Source: an uncultured Prevotella sp. (lineage in GTDB: Bacteria; Bacteroidota; Bacteroidia; Bacteroidales; Bacteroidaceae). From it: a stretch of DNA of 64,000 nucleotides. Below the pieces are notes generated by a model. It had not been told where the DNA came from. It ran no database searches and worked only from the letters and a program-made list of their open reading frames with translations. The position numbers and the translations under genes are program-made. The stretch is taken from positions 43,340-107,339 of the forward strand of contig URRR01000007.1 in NCBI GenBank assembly GCA_900550365.1. Direction: 5' to 3'. Of this stretch, positions 1 to 7,662 are shown one piece after another (the stretch's first letter is position 1; every line of letters starts with the position of its first letter).

Positions 1-593
1 ATGAAAGGGTAATAAAAGCAAAAAGATGTGAAATAGTATTTTCATATTTCTGAAATAATAGAAAAAAAGTAGTACATTAGTCTATATTTTTATCTTATTG
101 TTATATGATTTTTTATCAAGTTGATATAGAGTAGTTGCAATATTTCGTGTTTATAAAAATGTAAAAGTATGTATATCTGCATAACTCTTAATGAATATAA
201 CTATTCAAAATCTCAGCAACGTAAATTGCAAATATGTCATGACTAATCATTTTTCTTTTTGATGAACAGAACTTAAAAGCATATGTTGTAATTTTCTTAG
301 CAAAGTTAAGTGTTTTCAGTCAAACAGACAAGCATCGCCGTGAATTTATTTTGCGACCATGTTATTTCCCGGTTGTTACGGTCTGCATTTCGTATCAATA
401 TTTATAGTTCTGCAAAAGACGGCCTTTCGTCTTGTAAAAGGTCATCTTTCGGGCTGCGTTTTGCCGTCTTTCAGGCGCTGAAAGGCCGTGTTTTGCAGTG
501 CCGGAGGTAATATGCTGACTGTCAGGCAGTTGTGAATTAATCAAAAATCAGGGGCAGGAAAGGATAATTAAAACAAAAAAGCGGACCGCAGGT
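1..593. other. intergenic region at window edge
   Basis: No gene is supported here. The first 300 bases are very AT-rich and hold no plausible reading frame. A possible leftward promoter is visible at 301-331: CAAAGTTA (301-308) reads TAACTTTG on the minus strand, with a CAA (minus TTG) 20 bp further up at 329-331. It would serve a gene left of the window. The right part (414-494) is occupied by an array of 22-bp-phased words listed separately; the open frame across 310-510 is only that array and uses an alternative start. Confidence 0.6.
414..494. repeat. 22-bp phased word array, locus A (4 units)
   Basis: Four 15-bp words start at 414, 436, 458 and 480, exactly 22 bp apart with 7-bp spacers: AAAAGACGGCCTTTC, AAAAGGTCATCTTTC, GTTTTGCCGTCTTTC and GAAAGGCCGTGTTTT. 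Word 4 is the reverse complement of word 1 except for one base, so the ends can pair. The motif TGTCAGGCAGTT follows at about 516-527. The same architecture recurs at eight other intergenic loci in this window. Confidence 0.9.
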
Positions 594-624
594 TTTGTTT
601 TTACGCCGTATAAAAGTAATTTTG
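594..624 (+). promoter_or_regulatory. Bacteroidota-type promoter, near-leaderless
   Basis: TTTG (594-597), 19 bp, then TAATTTTG (617-624) fits the -33/-7 promoter form of Bacteroidota. The ATG at 631 lies only 6 bases past the -7 box, so the transcript probably starts at or within a few bases of the start codon. No later in-frame ATG is near, and the signal peptide begins at this ATG. Confidence 0.7.
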
Positions 625-630
625 TGACTG

Positions 631-1317
631 ATGAAACGATTGGTTTTTACATTGCTTGTCGGCGCAATATGCTGTGCCGTCGGCGCGCAGGAGATAAATA
701 CGGAGGTGTCGGTGTCTGATTCGGTGGCCGTCGTTCCCGTCGCTCCCGTGGGTGAGATAATCGGCGGAAGTGACGCTCCTACAGATATGTACGTATATGA
801 CGGTTACCGCGGAGAGGCGTTGGCGCAGGCCGACTCGCTGCATCTGCCCGTGCTGAACCGCTTCGGACAGACTTACATCAACATGTATCCTTATAGTTGG
901 TTCGGCTGGTACGACTGGCAGTTGCACAAGGGGCTTAACGTAAATCTCGGTGCTTCGGTGTTTGCCACGTTCGGTGACGGCCCGTGGAGCGGCACCGGTT
1001 TCACTAACAGTATATCCGCGATGTACGCCGTTCCGCTTACCGGCAAGCTGTCACTTGCCGTCGGAGGCTATCTCAACAATCTTTATTGGGCGCACGACGC
1101 CTACCATGACGCCGGCCTGAACGCCGTTCTCGGGTATAAGTTTAATGAGCATTGGGAGGGCTATCTGTTCGGGCAGAAGTCGCTTACTGACAAGATGATG
1201 CCCCTGCCTCTTTATGACATGAGCAACATAGGCGACCGCATCGGCGCGGCAGTGAAGTATAATTTCAATCCGAAATTCAGCATCCAGGTAACCGTCTCGG
1301 CGGAGAAAAGACCATGA
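631..1317 (+). CDS. predicted outer-membrane beta-barrel protein, unknown function
   Basis: A 228-residue protein with an N-terminal signal peptide (MKRLVFTLLVGAICCAVGAQ, cleavage probably after GA-Q). The mature part is rich in aromatic residues and in alternating polar/hydrophobic strands, especially from residue 75 on, and ends in a strand-like stretch (KFSIQVTVSAEKRP). This fits a small outer-membrane barrel, but I do not recognise the family and assign no substrate. It stands alone: a promoter sits directly in front, and a low-complexity stretch separates it from the convergent copper ATPase gene. The ATG at 631 is chosen because it starts the signal peptide and lies just after the -7 box. 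Confidence 0.75.
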   Translation: MKRLVFTLLVGAICCAVGAQEINTEVSVSDSVAVVPVAPVGEIIGGSDAPTDMYVYDGYRGEALAQADSLHLPVLNRFGQTYINMYPYSWFGWYDWQLHKGLNVNLGASVFATFGDGPWSGTGFTNSISAMYAVPLTGKLSLAVGGYLNNLYWAHDAYHDAGLNAVLGYKFNEHWEGYLFGQKSLTDKMMPLPLYDMSNIGDRIGAAVKYNFNPKFSIQVTVSAEKRP

Positions 1318-1324
1318 ATAATTA

Positions 1325-1562
1325 AGAAAAGGAGTAAAAGGAGTAAAGGAATAAGGTAGTTAAAAACATTTGAAAGGAGTTAAGTAATTAGAGGGAGTTA
1401 AGGAATTAAGACATTTGATAAGAAGTAAAGAGTAAAGGAGTAAGGAATTAGGGAGTAATAGTATGAAATTAAAGGATTTGCATTTGTCTTAACTCCTTAA
1501 CTCCATCTAACTCCTAAACTCCTTTCAAATATCTTAACTCCTTTACTACTTTTACTCCTCTC
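1325..1562. repeat. low-complexity region with mirrored GGAGTAA / TTACTCC arms
   Basis: The left arm (about 1325-1460) is built of AAGGAGTAA and GGAGTTAAGGAATTAAG pieces; the right arm (about 1485-1562) is built of CTTAACTCCTT and TTTACTCCTC pieces. The arms are imperfect reverse complements, so the whole region between two convergent genes could fold into a long weak hairpin. Similar paired arms occur at 24876-25165 and 41778-41941. No gene is seen. Confidence 0.7.
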
Positions 1563-1567
1563 TTTAA

Positions 1568-3466
1568 TTACATAAGTTTCAGTCTCAGGCTGTTCAGTAC
1601 TACGCTGATGCTTGAGAAGGCCATGAGGGCGCTTGCCCACATAGGCGTTATCTGCCATTCGGCACCGAAAACGTAGGGGATACCGGCGGCGAGAGGTATG
1701 CAGATAACGTTATAGATGAACGCCCAGAAGAGGTTCTGCTTAATCATTCCCACCGTGTCGCGTGACAACTTGATAGCGTCAGGTATGCGTCTGAGGTCTG
1801 TTCCCATAAGAGTTACCTGCGCAACGTCCATCGCTATGTCAGTGCCTTTGCCCATCGCGATGCTCACGTCGGCAGCGGCAAGAGCCTGAGTGTCATTGAT
1901 TCCGTCGCCGACCATGGCCACATGCTTGCCCTCAGCCTGCAGTTTTCTTACCATGTCCTCCTTATCCTGCGGCATAACCTTGCTGCGGTAATGTTTAATT
2001 CCGGCCTTGTCAGCCCAGTATCTGGCCGCTTCGTCCTTGTCGCCGCTCATCATGTACACCTCGACACCTTCACTTTGAAGCGTCTCCATGGCCTCGCGGG
2101 CATGAGGCTTCAGCGTCTCACGCTCGTCGAGCGACAGGCTGTCGGCCTTTGTGAAGTCAACATCCTTGTTCGGAATGGTCAGCGTTCCCGTCTTGTCGAT
2201 GACGAGCGCGTCAACCTTACGTATGTTCTCAAGTGCCGTAGCGTCCTTAATCAGGATGTTCTTGCGTGCCGCCTTGCCGATGCCTACCATGAGAGCGGTG
2301 GGCGTAGCGAGACCGAGGGCACACGGGCAGGCTATTACCAGCACCGAGACTGCTGACAGAATAGCGTGAGGCAGCTGGCTGCTTCCGCCGATAAAGTACC
2401 ATAGAATAAAGGTAAGAACTGACAGACAGAGCACCGTGGGCACGAATATCAGCGCTATCTTGTCGACCGTACGCTGCACGGGAGCTTTGCTTCCCTGAGC
2501 CTCCTGCACCATTTTTATGATTTGTGAGAGCATCGTTTCTGCACCCACCGCCTCCGCACGGAAGCGCAGCGAGCCTTGTTTCACGATGGTTCCGGCAAAT
2601 ACCTTGCCGCCCGTCTGCTTCAGTACAGGCGTAGGCTCACCGGTAATCATGCTCTCGTCGATATACGCCTCGTCGGCGTTTACAGTTCCGTCAACAGGCA
2701 CTTTCTCACCCTGGCGTATCTCTATGACGTCACCTTTCTCAAGCGTAGCTATCGGAACGTCAACCGTCTGGCCGCCGCTTACCAGATGGGCGGTCTTCGG
2801 CGCAAGACCCATAAGCGCCCGGATAGCCGATGCCGTACTCTTTTTAGCCCTCTCTTCGAGCGCCCTTCCGGTGAGCACGAACGTGATAATCATAACCGAG
2901 GCATCGTAATACGTGTGGTTCTCGATACCTCTTGAACCCCAAAAATCGTCACCCCAGAACGTGTTGAACACGCTGAACACGAACGAGATAAACGTGCTCA
3001 TGGCCACCAGTGTGTCCATGTTGGCCATGCCGTGCTGCAACTGTTTCCATGTGTTTACATAGAACTGGCGGCCGCAATAGATAAGGTTGACCAGGGCTAT
3101 GATGAGCATTGTCTGGTTGGCCGTGCTGCTATTGCCTATGTTAAGCCAGCCCATTGATATGCCCATGGTGAGCAGAGCCAGCACCCATGACGTAGCCACG
3201 CGCTTCAGCAGGCGGCGGTATGACGTCTGCTCGATAGCCGTAACCGACTCGTCTTCGTCTATGATGAGGTCGTATCCTACTTTCTCAATCTCCTCTTTCA
3301 TTGTCTTCGGCGTGATGACCTGCGGGTCATACTCCACTAAGGCGGTGCGTGCGGCGAAGTTGACGGCAGCCGACTTTACGCCGTCAAGCTGGCCGAGGCG
3401 CCGCTCTACGTTGGCCGCGCACCCGGCGCAGGCCATTCCTGTTACTGCGATAGTTCTCTTTTCCAT
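1568..3466 (-). CDS. copA: copper-translocating P1B-type ATPase lacking the N-domain
   Basis: Heavy-metal P-type ATPase of 632 residues, predicted to export Cu(I) across the inner membrane using ATP. It has an N-terminal metal-binding HMA domain (GMACAGC, Cys13/Cys16), membrane helices, the actuator TGE (275-277), the membrane CPC metal site (380-382), the phosphorylation motif DKTGTLT (Asp424), SGDK (474-477) and GDGIND (520-525). Only about 50 residues separate Asp424 from GDK, where relatives normally carry a nucleotide-binding domain of more than 100 residues with an HP motif; none is present and the frame is intact. It lies 83 bp downstream of the regulator gene on the same strand. A possible own -7 box, TAACTTTG on the minus strand, sits at 3490-3497. 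Assignment to copper rather than silver follows from CPC and the MxCxxC domain. Confidence 0.9.
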   Translation of the reverse strand: MEKRTIAVTGMACAGCAANVERRLGQLDGVKSAAVNFAARTALVEYDPQVITPKTMKEEIEKVGYDLIIDEDESVTAIEQTSYRRLLKRVATSWVLALLTMGISMGWLNIGNSSTANQTMLIIALVNLIYCGRQFYVNTWKQLQHGMANMDTLVAMSTFISFVFSVFNTFWGDDFWGSRGIENHTYYDASVMIITFVLTGRALEERAKKSTASAIRALMGLAPKTAHLVSGGQTVDVPIATLEKGDVIEIRQGEKVPVDGTVNADEAYIDESMITGEPTPVLKQTGGKVFAGTIVKQGSLRFRAEAVGAETMLSQIIKMVQEAQGSKAPVQRTVDKIALIFVPTVLCLSVLTFILWYFIGGSSQLPHAILSAVSVLVIACPCALGLATPTALMVGIGKAARKNILIKDATALENIRKVDALVIDKTGTLTIPNKDVDFTKADSLSLDERETLKPHAREAMETLQSEGVEVYMMSGDKDEAARYWADKAGIKHYRSKVMPQDKEDMVRKLQAEGKHVAMVGDGINDTQALAAADVSIAMGKGTDIAMDVAQVTLMGTDLRRIPDAIKLSRDTVGMIKQNLFWAFIYNVICIPLAAGIPYVFGAEWQITPMWASALMAFSSISVVLNSLRLKLM

Positions 3467-3549
3467 GCAAAGTATGTTTGTTGTGACGGCAAAGTTACAT
3501 TAATTAATGCAACCGTGAATTACGTAATTATGGAAAAGATTTACAAGTT

Positions 3550-4119
3550 TCAGATTTTGTCGAGCTGTTTCAGGTGCTTGTCTTGAGAGGCCTTGAACTG
3601 CGAGGGAGTCATGCCCGTTACGCTCTTGAACTGTGTGCTGAGGTACGCCGTGCTTGAATAATTCATCTTGGCTGCTATCTCACTGAGCGACATCTCGCCG
3701 TAAAAGATAAGCTCCTTTACGCGTTCGATGCGTTGCAGGATGAAGTAACGCTCAATGGTAAGCCCCGTAGTCTCTGAAAACAGCTTGCTCAGCGCGCTGT
3801 ATTCAGCGCCCAGTTTGTTAGAGAGATATGCCGAAAGATTAACCTGCGGCAGGCTGTCGCGATAGTGGACAAGCTCTATTATGGCGCTCTTTATGCCGTC
3901 AACGGTCTGCGTGCGGCGGTCTTCCAGCAGCTCGAAGCCCTGGCGTTGCAGCGCCGTGCGTAGCTCGCCGAGCTTTGCCTCGTCGGGTGTTTCGGCTACG
4001 GTAGCCGTGCCAAGCTCTACGGATAGGGGCGTAAGGCCGGCGTCTGCGAGCACCTGCCTTACTGCGGCCTTGCACCGGTCGCACACCATATTCTTAATAT
4101 GCAGCGTTGTACCTTCCAT
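3550..4119 (-). CDS. AraC-type regulator with N-terminal metal-binding domain
   Basis: A 189-residue two-part protein. Residues 1-65 resemble a heavy-metal-associated domain with a CxxC site (MVCDRC, Cys13/Cys16). Residues about 95-185 are an AraC/XylS helix-turn-helix region (LSEIAAKMNYSSTAYLSTQF and GMTPSQF). It probably binds Cu(I) directly and controls the ATPase gene just downstream on the same strand; this is inference from the fusion and the neighbourhood. The usual AraC sugar-binding domain is absent. The ATG at 4119 is 7 bases below a strong -7 box, giving an almost leaderless message. A standalone copper chaperone role is unlikely given the DNA-binding half. Confidence 0.85.
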   Translation of the reverse strand: MEGTTLHIKNMVCDRCKAAVRQVLADAGLTPLSVELGTATVAETPDEAKLGELRTALQRQGFELLEDRRTQTVDGIKSAIIELVHYRDSLPQVNLSAYLSNKLGAEYSALSKLFSETTGLTIERYFILQRIERVKELIFYGEMSLSEIAAKMNYSSTAYLSTQFKSVTGMTPSQFKASQDKHLKQLDKI

Positions 4120-4126
4120 TAATTTA

Positions 4127-4158
4127 CAAAGGTAAGCAATTTATTCGTTTCAGACAAA
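4127..4158 (-). promoter_or_regulatory. promoter of the copper regulator gene
   Basis: On the minus strand: TTTG (4158-4155), 20 bp, TACCTTTG (4134-4127). The start codon at 4119-4117 follows after 7 bases, so the 5' leader is nearly absent. An inverted repeat CATTCCAT (4213-4220) / ATGGAATG (4233-4240) with a 12-bp gap lies about 55 bp further upstream and could be an operator. Confidence 0.75.
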
Positions 4159-4263
4159 ATCAACGGTTTAATTCAAACTAATTAACATTCAAAAGCCAAT
4201 GGATTAACACTTCATTCCATATTGTAATAGAAATGGAATGTTAACGGTATTAACATAAAACGG

Positions 4264-4432
4264 CATCAACGGCCTTCATACCTGCGTCTTGCGGCGGGCA
4301 TTTACGCCGAAGACCGTCCCCACGGTTGCCAAAGACGGTCTTTGACACAGCCAAAGATGCTCTTTTACGACGCGAACGACCGTCTTTTACACGCCGTTTT
4401 GCCGCCTTTTAAGGGGCATTTTGCCGTATATG
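4264..4432. repeat. 22-bp phased word array, locus B (about 8 units, partly degenerate)
   Basis: Words keep the 22-bp phase from 4264 to 4432. The best are at 4330 (CAAAGACGGTCTTTG, perfectly palindromic apart from its centre), 4352 (CAAAGATGCTCTTTT), 4374 (GAACGACCGTCTTTT), 4396 (GTTTTGCCGCCTTTT) and 4418 (ATTTTGCCGTATATG); units at 4264, 4286 and 4308 are weaker. This is the longest array in the window. TGTCAGGATGTT follows at about 4463-4474. Confidence 0.8.
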
Positions 4433-4722
4433 GAAATGCTGTCTGGTGTAAGTCGTTGTCTGTCAGGATGTTATATAATGCGCTGAAAACACGTTATTCG
4501 TGTCCAAGCAGATGATTTTTCAGAAAAACGTGAATATATCATCGAGGCTTTAACATTATGAACAGATTTATTGTTAACAAAAATAAAAACAACAGGCGGC
4601 CGTATGACGGGCTGAAAATAGCGTTCAGTGCACCTTTAAATCCATAAAAATGCACACTTGAATACAGTGTGCGCATTTTTCCTCAAAAGTGTTTTAAAAT
4701 ACTTTAAATACCTTGCGCGTTG

Positions 4723-4754
4723 TTGGTTTTTTTATTATTATTTGACTATATTTG
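4723..4754 (+). promoter_or_regulatory. promoter of ffh
   Basis: TTGG (4723-4726), 20 bp, TATATTTG (4747-4754) matches the Bacteroidota promoter form. The leader to the ATG at 4842 is about 80 nt. Confidence 0.75.
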
Positions 4755-4841
4755 CAGTGATAATCAGGTAGGTTGTGAGCCGTTAAAATGTTAATTTGCG
4801 GTCATCCTGCTTACATTTTGTTCATTATACTATAATATAAT

Positions 4842-6182
4842 ATGTTTGAAAATCTAAGCGACAGGCTTGAACGCTCTTTTAAGATACTTAAGGGTGAAGG
4901 TAAGATAACCGAGATTAACGTAGCCGAAACGTTGAAGGACGTAAGGCGTGCGCTGCTCGACGCCGACGTGAACTATAAGGTAGCCAAGACGTTTACCGAC
5001 ACGGTGAAGCAGAAGGCGCTGGGCATGAACGTGCTGACGGCTGTGAAGCCGGGCCAGATGATGGTGAAGCTGGTGCATGACGAGCTGGCAGAGCTGATGG
5101 GAGGAGACAGCGTAGGGCTTAAGCTGGAAGGCCATCCGGCCGTTATCCTGATGTCAGGATTGCAGGGTTCGGGTAAGACCACGTTCAGCGGTAAGCTGGC
5201 CAATCTGCTAAAAACCAAGCAGCACAAGAACCCGCTGCTCGTTGCCTGCGACGTTTACCGCCCTGCCGCGATAGAGCAGTTGAAGGTGGTAGGCGGACAG
5301 ATAGGCATACCCGTATATTCAGAACCTGACAACAAGAACGTAGTTGAGATAGCTCAGAACGCGATAAAGGAGGCCAAGGCCAAAGGCAATGACGTGGTGA
5401 TAATCGATACCGCGGGCCGTCTTGCCGTTGATGAGGAGATGATGAACGAGATTGAGACGCTGAAGAAGTCAGTCAATCCTGACGAGACGCTCTTCGTTGT
5501 TGACTCAATGACCGGTCAGGACGCCGTCAACACGGCCAAGGAATTTAACGACCGCCTCGACTTTGACGGCGTTGTGCTGACCAAACTTGACGGCGATACC
5601 CGTGGCGGTGCTGCCATAAGCATACGCACGGTGGTGACAAAGCCTATCAAGTTTATCGGTACTGGCGAGAAGATGGAGGCTATCGACGTGTTCCACCCCG
5701 CACGTATGGCTGACCGAATACTCGGCATGGGCGACATCGTAAGCCTTGTGGAGCGCGCGCAGGAGCAGTTTGACGAGGAGGAGGCGAAGCGTCTTCAGAA
5801 GAAGATTCAGAAGAACAAGTTTGATTTCAACGACTTCCTCGGACAGATACAGCAAATCAAGAAGATGGGCAACATCAAGGACCTGGCATCCATGATACCC
5901 GGTGTTGGCAAGGCGATAAAGGACGTTGACATTGACGACAACGCCTTCAAGGGCATCGAGGCGATAATCCTCAGCATGACACCGAAGGAGCGCACCAACC
6001 CCGAAATACTCAACACGAGCCGCCGTATGCGCATAGCAAAGGGCTCGGGAACAACCGTGCAGGATGTAAACCGCCTGATTAAGCAGTTTGACCAGACGCG
6101 CAAGATGATGAAAATGGTTACCGGCTCAAAGATGAGTCAGATGATGGGAGCCATGAAGAACCTGCGCAACATGCCGAGATAA
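4842..6182 (+). CDS. ffh: signal recognition particle GTPase Ffh
   Basis: Protein part of the signal recognition particle, which binds signal sequences of nascent inner-membrane proteins and hands ribosomes to FtsY. At 446 residues it has the normal length. It shows an N-domain four-helix bundle, then the G domain with P-loop GSGKTTFSGKLA, DTAGRL, TKLDGD and the RILGMGD linker, and a C-terminal M domain rich in Met (MMKMVTGSKMSQMMGAMKNL). A single clear promoter lies upstream, and folD follows after 110 bp on the same strand. The M domain is ordinary, and no SRP RNA gene was seen in the window. Confidence 0.98.
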   Translation: MFENLSDRLERSFKILKGEGKITEINVAETLKDVRRALLDADVNYKVAKTFTDTVKQKALGMNVLTAVKPGQMMVKLVHDELAELMGGDSVGLKLEGHPAVILMSGLQGSGKTTFSGKLANLLKTKQHKNPLLVACDVYRPAAIEQLKVVGGQIGIPVYSEPDNKNVVEIAQNAIKEAKAKGNDVVIIDTAGRLAVDEEMMNEIETLKKSVNPDETLFVVDSMTGQDAVNTAKEFNDRLDFDGVVLTKLDGDTRGGAAISIRTVVTKPIKFIGTGEKMEAIDVFHPARMADRILGMGDIVSLVERAQEQFDEEEAKRLQKKIQKNKFDFNDFLGQIQQIKKMGNIKDLASMIPGVGKAIKDVDIDDNAFKGIEAIILSMTPKERTNPEILNTSRRMRIAKGSGTTVQDVNRLIKQFDQTRKMMKMVTGSKMSQMMGAMKNLRNMPR

Positions 6183-6292
6183 ACCGATTAAACAAGATTC
6201 AGAAGAGGCTTTTTGTGGCGTTTAGGATATGCCGGCAGGCATAATTTCGAGGTCATGGCCTGTTCACTTAAATTCAGATAAAGGATAAACAT

Positions 6293-7177
6293 ATGAGCTA
6301 CCAACTGATAGACGGTAAGGCGACGGCGGCCAAGATAAAGGAAGAAATAGCCGAAGAGGTAAAGCAAATAGTAGCTGCCGGCGGCAAGCGCCCGCATCTG
6401 GCAGCCGTGCTCGTAGGGCACGACGGCGGCAGCGAGACTTACGTTAAGAATAAGGTTATAGCATGCGAGACGTGCGGATTCAAGAGTACTCTTATCCGTT
6501 TTGAAGACAATGTGACCGAGGAGGAGCTGCTCGCGAAGGTAAAGGAACTTAACGAGGACGACGACATTGACGGCTACATAGTTCAGCTGCCTCTGCCGAA
6601 GCATATCGACGAGCAGAAAATCATCATGGCCATAGACTACCGCAAGGACGTTGACGGTTTCCATCCGATTAACGTAGGCCGTATGTCAATAGGTCTGCCG
6701 TGCTTCATCTCGGCCACTCCGCTCGGCATACTGACGCTCCTTCGCCGTTACGGCATTGAGACTTCAGGCAAGAAATGCGTTATTCTAGGCCGCAGCAACA
6801 TCGTCGGCAAACCTATGGCTCAGCTCATGATGCAGAAGCAGTACGGCGACTCAACGGTTACGGTGTGCCACAGTCACTCGGCAACTCTCAAGCAGGAGTG
6901 CCGTGAGGCGGATATAATTATTGCCGCGATAGGACGGCCAAACTTCGTAACGGCCGACATGGTGAAGGAAGGAGCGACGGTAATCGACGTGGGTACGACG
7001 CGCGTTCCCGACGCTACCAAGAAGAGCGGCTTCCGCCTTAACGGCGATGTGAAGTTCGACGAGGTGGCATCCAAGTGCTCGTTCATTACTCCCGTTCCCG
7101 GCGGAGTAGGTCCGATGACTATCTGTTCACTGATGAAGAATACCCTTGCCGCAGGCAAGAAAGAATATTATAAATGA
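6293..7177 (+). CDS. folD: bifunctional methylene-tetrahydrofolate dehydrogenase / cyclohydrolase
   Basis: Cytoplasmic enzyme interconverting 5,10-methylene-THF, 5,10-methenyl-THF and 10-formyl-THF, feeding purine synthesis and formyl-Met-tRNA. The 294 residues cover the full family length. Visible motifs are YVKNK with the catalytic Lys region, the QLPLPKH signature, the Rossmann stretch GRSNIVGKPMA and the C-terminal PVPGGVGPMT signature. The stop codon overlaps the start of the following TPR gene (TGA at 7175-7177 against ATG at 7174 or 7177), implying translational coupling. Confidence 0.97.
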   Translation: MSYQLIDGKATAAKIKEEIAEEVKQIVAAGGKRPHLAAVLVGHDGGSETYVKNKVIACETCGFKSTLIRFEDNVTEEELLAKVKELNEDDDIDGYIVQLPLPKHIDEQKIIMAIDYRKDVDGFHPINVGRMSIGLPCFISATPLGILTLLRRYGIETSGKKCVILGRSNIVGKPMAQLMMQKQYGDSTVTVCHSHSATLKQECREADIIIAAIGRPNFVTADMVKEGATVIDVGTTRVPDATKKSGFRLNGDVKFDEVASKCSFITPVPGGVGPMTICSLMKNTLAAGKKEYYK

Positions 7178-7356
7178 TGACGGCCGACGATTTCTACAAG
7201 TTGGGTAACCGTTACCGCAAGGAAGGTAACTGGCAGGAGGCGCTCAATAATTATATTGAGGCCATAGAGCTTGACCCCGAAAGCCCGGCCGTGGAGGCGA
7301 AGAAGATGCTTGACGACATCCTTGCTTACTATTGTAAGGACATGTATAATCCGTAG
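7174..7356 (+). CDS. small TPR protein
   Basis: A 60-residue protein consisting of little more than one tetratricopeptide repeat (FYKLGNRYRKEGNWQEALNNY followed by AIELDPESPAVEAKK, a TPR A/B helix pair). It probably acts as a small protein-protein adaptor; the partner is unknown. It overlaps the folD stop and precedes the Kor operon by about 70 bp, so it may be cotranscribed with both. Two start codons are in tandem (7174 and 7177); the second gives a protein one residue shorter. Confidence 0.8.
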   Translation: MMTADDFYKLGNRYRKEGNWQEALNNYIEAIELDPESPAVEAKKMLDDILAYYCKDMYNP

Positions 7357-7369
7357 AACAAAATATCAT

Positions 7370-7404
7370 GAGGCAGGCACGGGCATTTGCCGAAAGCCTG
7401 CCTC
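7370..7404 (+). terminator. stem-loop between TPR gene and korD
   Basis: GAGGCAGGC (7370-7378) pairs perfectly with GCCTGCCTC (7396-7404) across a 17-nt loop. No T-run follows, so this may be an attenuator or processing signal rather than a strong terminator. It lies 22 bp before the ferredoxin-subunit start. Confidence 0.5.
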
Positions 7405-7426
7405 TGTCATACAAAAACATAAAGAT

Positions 7427-7657
7427 ATGGGTAAAATAAGAGGAGCCATTGTGGTGAACACCGACCGTTGCAAGGGTTGCGCGCTCTGCGTTGAGGCTTG
7501 CCCCAAGACGGTTATATCCCTGGCGAAGAAAGTTAACGTGCACGGCTACCCTTACGTGGAAGCCGTTAATCCCGATGACTGCATAGGATGTGCCTCGTGC
7601 GCTATCGTATGTCCTGACGGATGTATCACTGTTTATAAAAAACGTATGGAGGACTAA
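7427..7657 (+). CDS. korD: 2-oxoacid:ferredoxin oxidoreductase, ferredoxin-like (delta) subunit
   Basis: A 76-residue protein with two 4Fe-4S motifs (CKGCALCVEACPK and CIGCASCAIVCPD). It would carry electrons from the TPP centre to ferredoxin in a four-subunit 2-oxoacid:ferredoxin oxidoreductase. The start at 7427 (MGKIRGAIVVN) is chosen because the homologous region begins there; the longer upstream frame runs through the TPR gene and the hairpin. It is the first gene of a korD-korA-korB-korC order and lies 5 bp ahead of the alpha subunit. Substrate could be 2-oxoglutarate or branched 2-oxoacids (VorD). Confidence 0.92.
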   Translation: MGKIRGAIVVNTDRCKGCALCVEACPKTVISLAKKVNVHGYPYVEAVNPDDCIGCASCAIVCPDGCITVYKKRMED

Positions 7658-7662
7658 GAGTT

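Larger units (their letters stand above)
4120..4841. other. 722-bp divergent intergenic region
   Basis: This region separates the leftward copper unit from ffh. It holds the copper promoter, nested inverted repeats (TTAACATTC 4182-4190 with GAATGTTAA 4236-4244; CATTCCAT with ATGGAATG), a long degenerate word array (4264-4432), a TGTCAGGATGTT motif near 4463 and the ffh promoter. No coding sequence is supported. Confidence 0.6.

Noticed and set aside
414..494. CRISPR array interpretation of the 22-bp phased words
   Set aside because: The conserved part is the spacing, words vary and spacers are only 7 bp; no cas genes in the window.
310..510. 66-codon frame at the left edge
   Set aside because: It runs through word array A and starts with an alternative codon; no domain or ribosome site.
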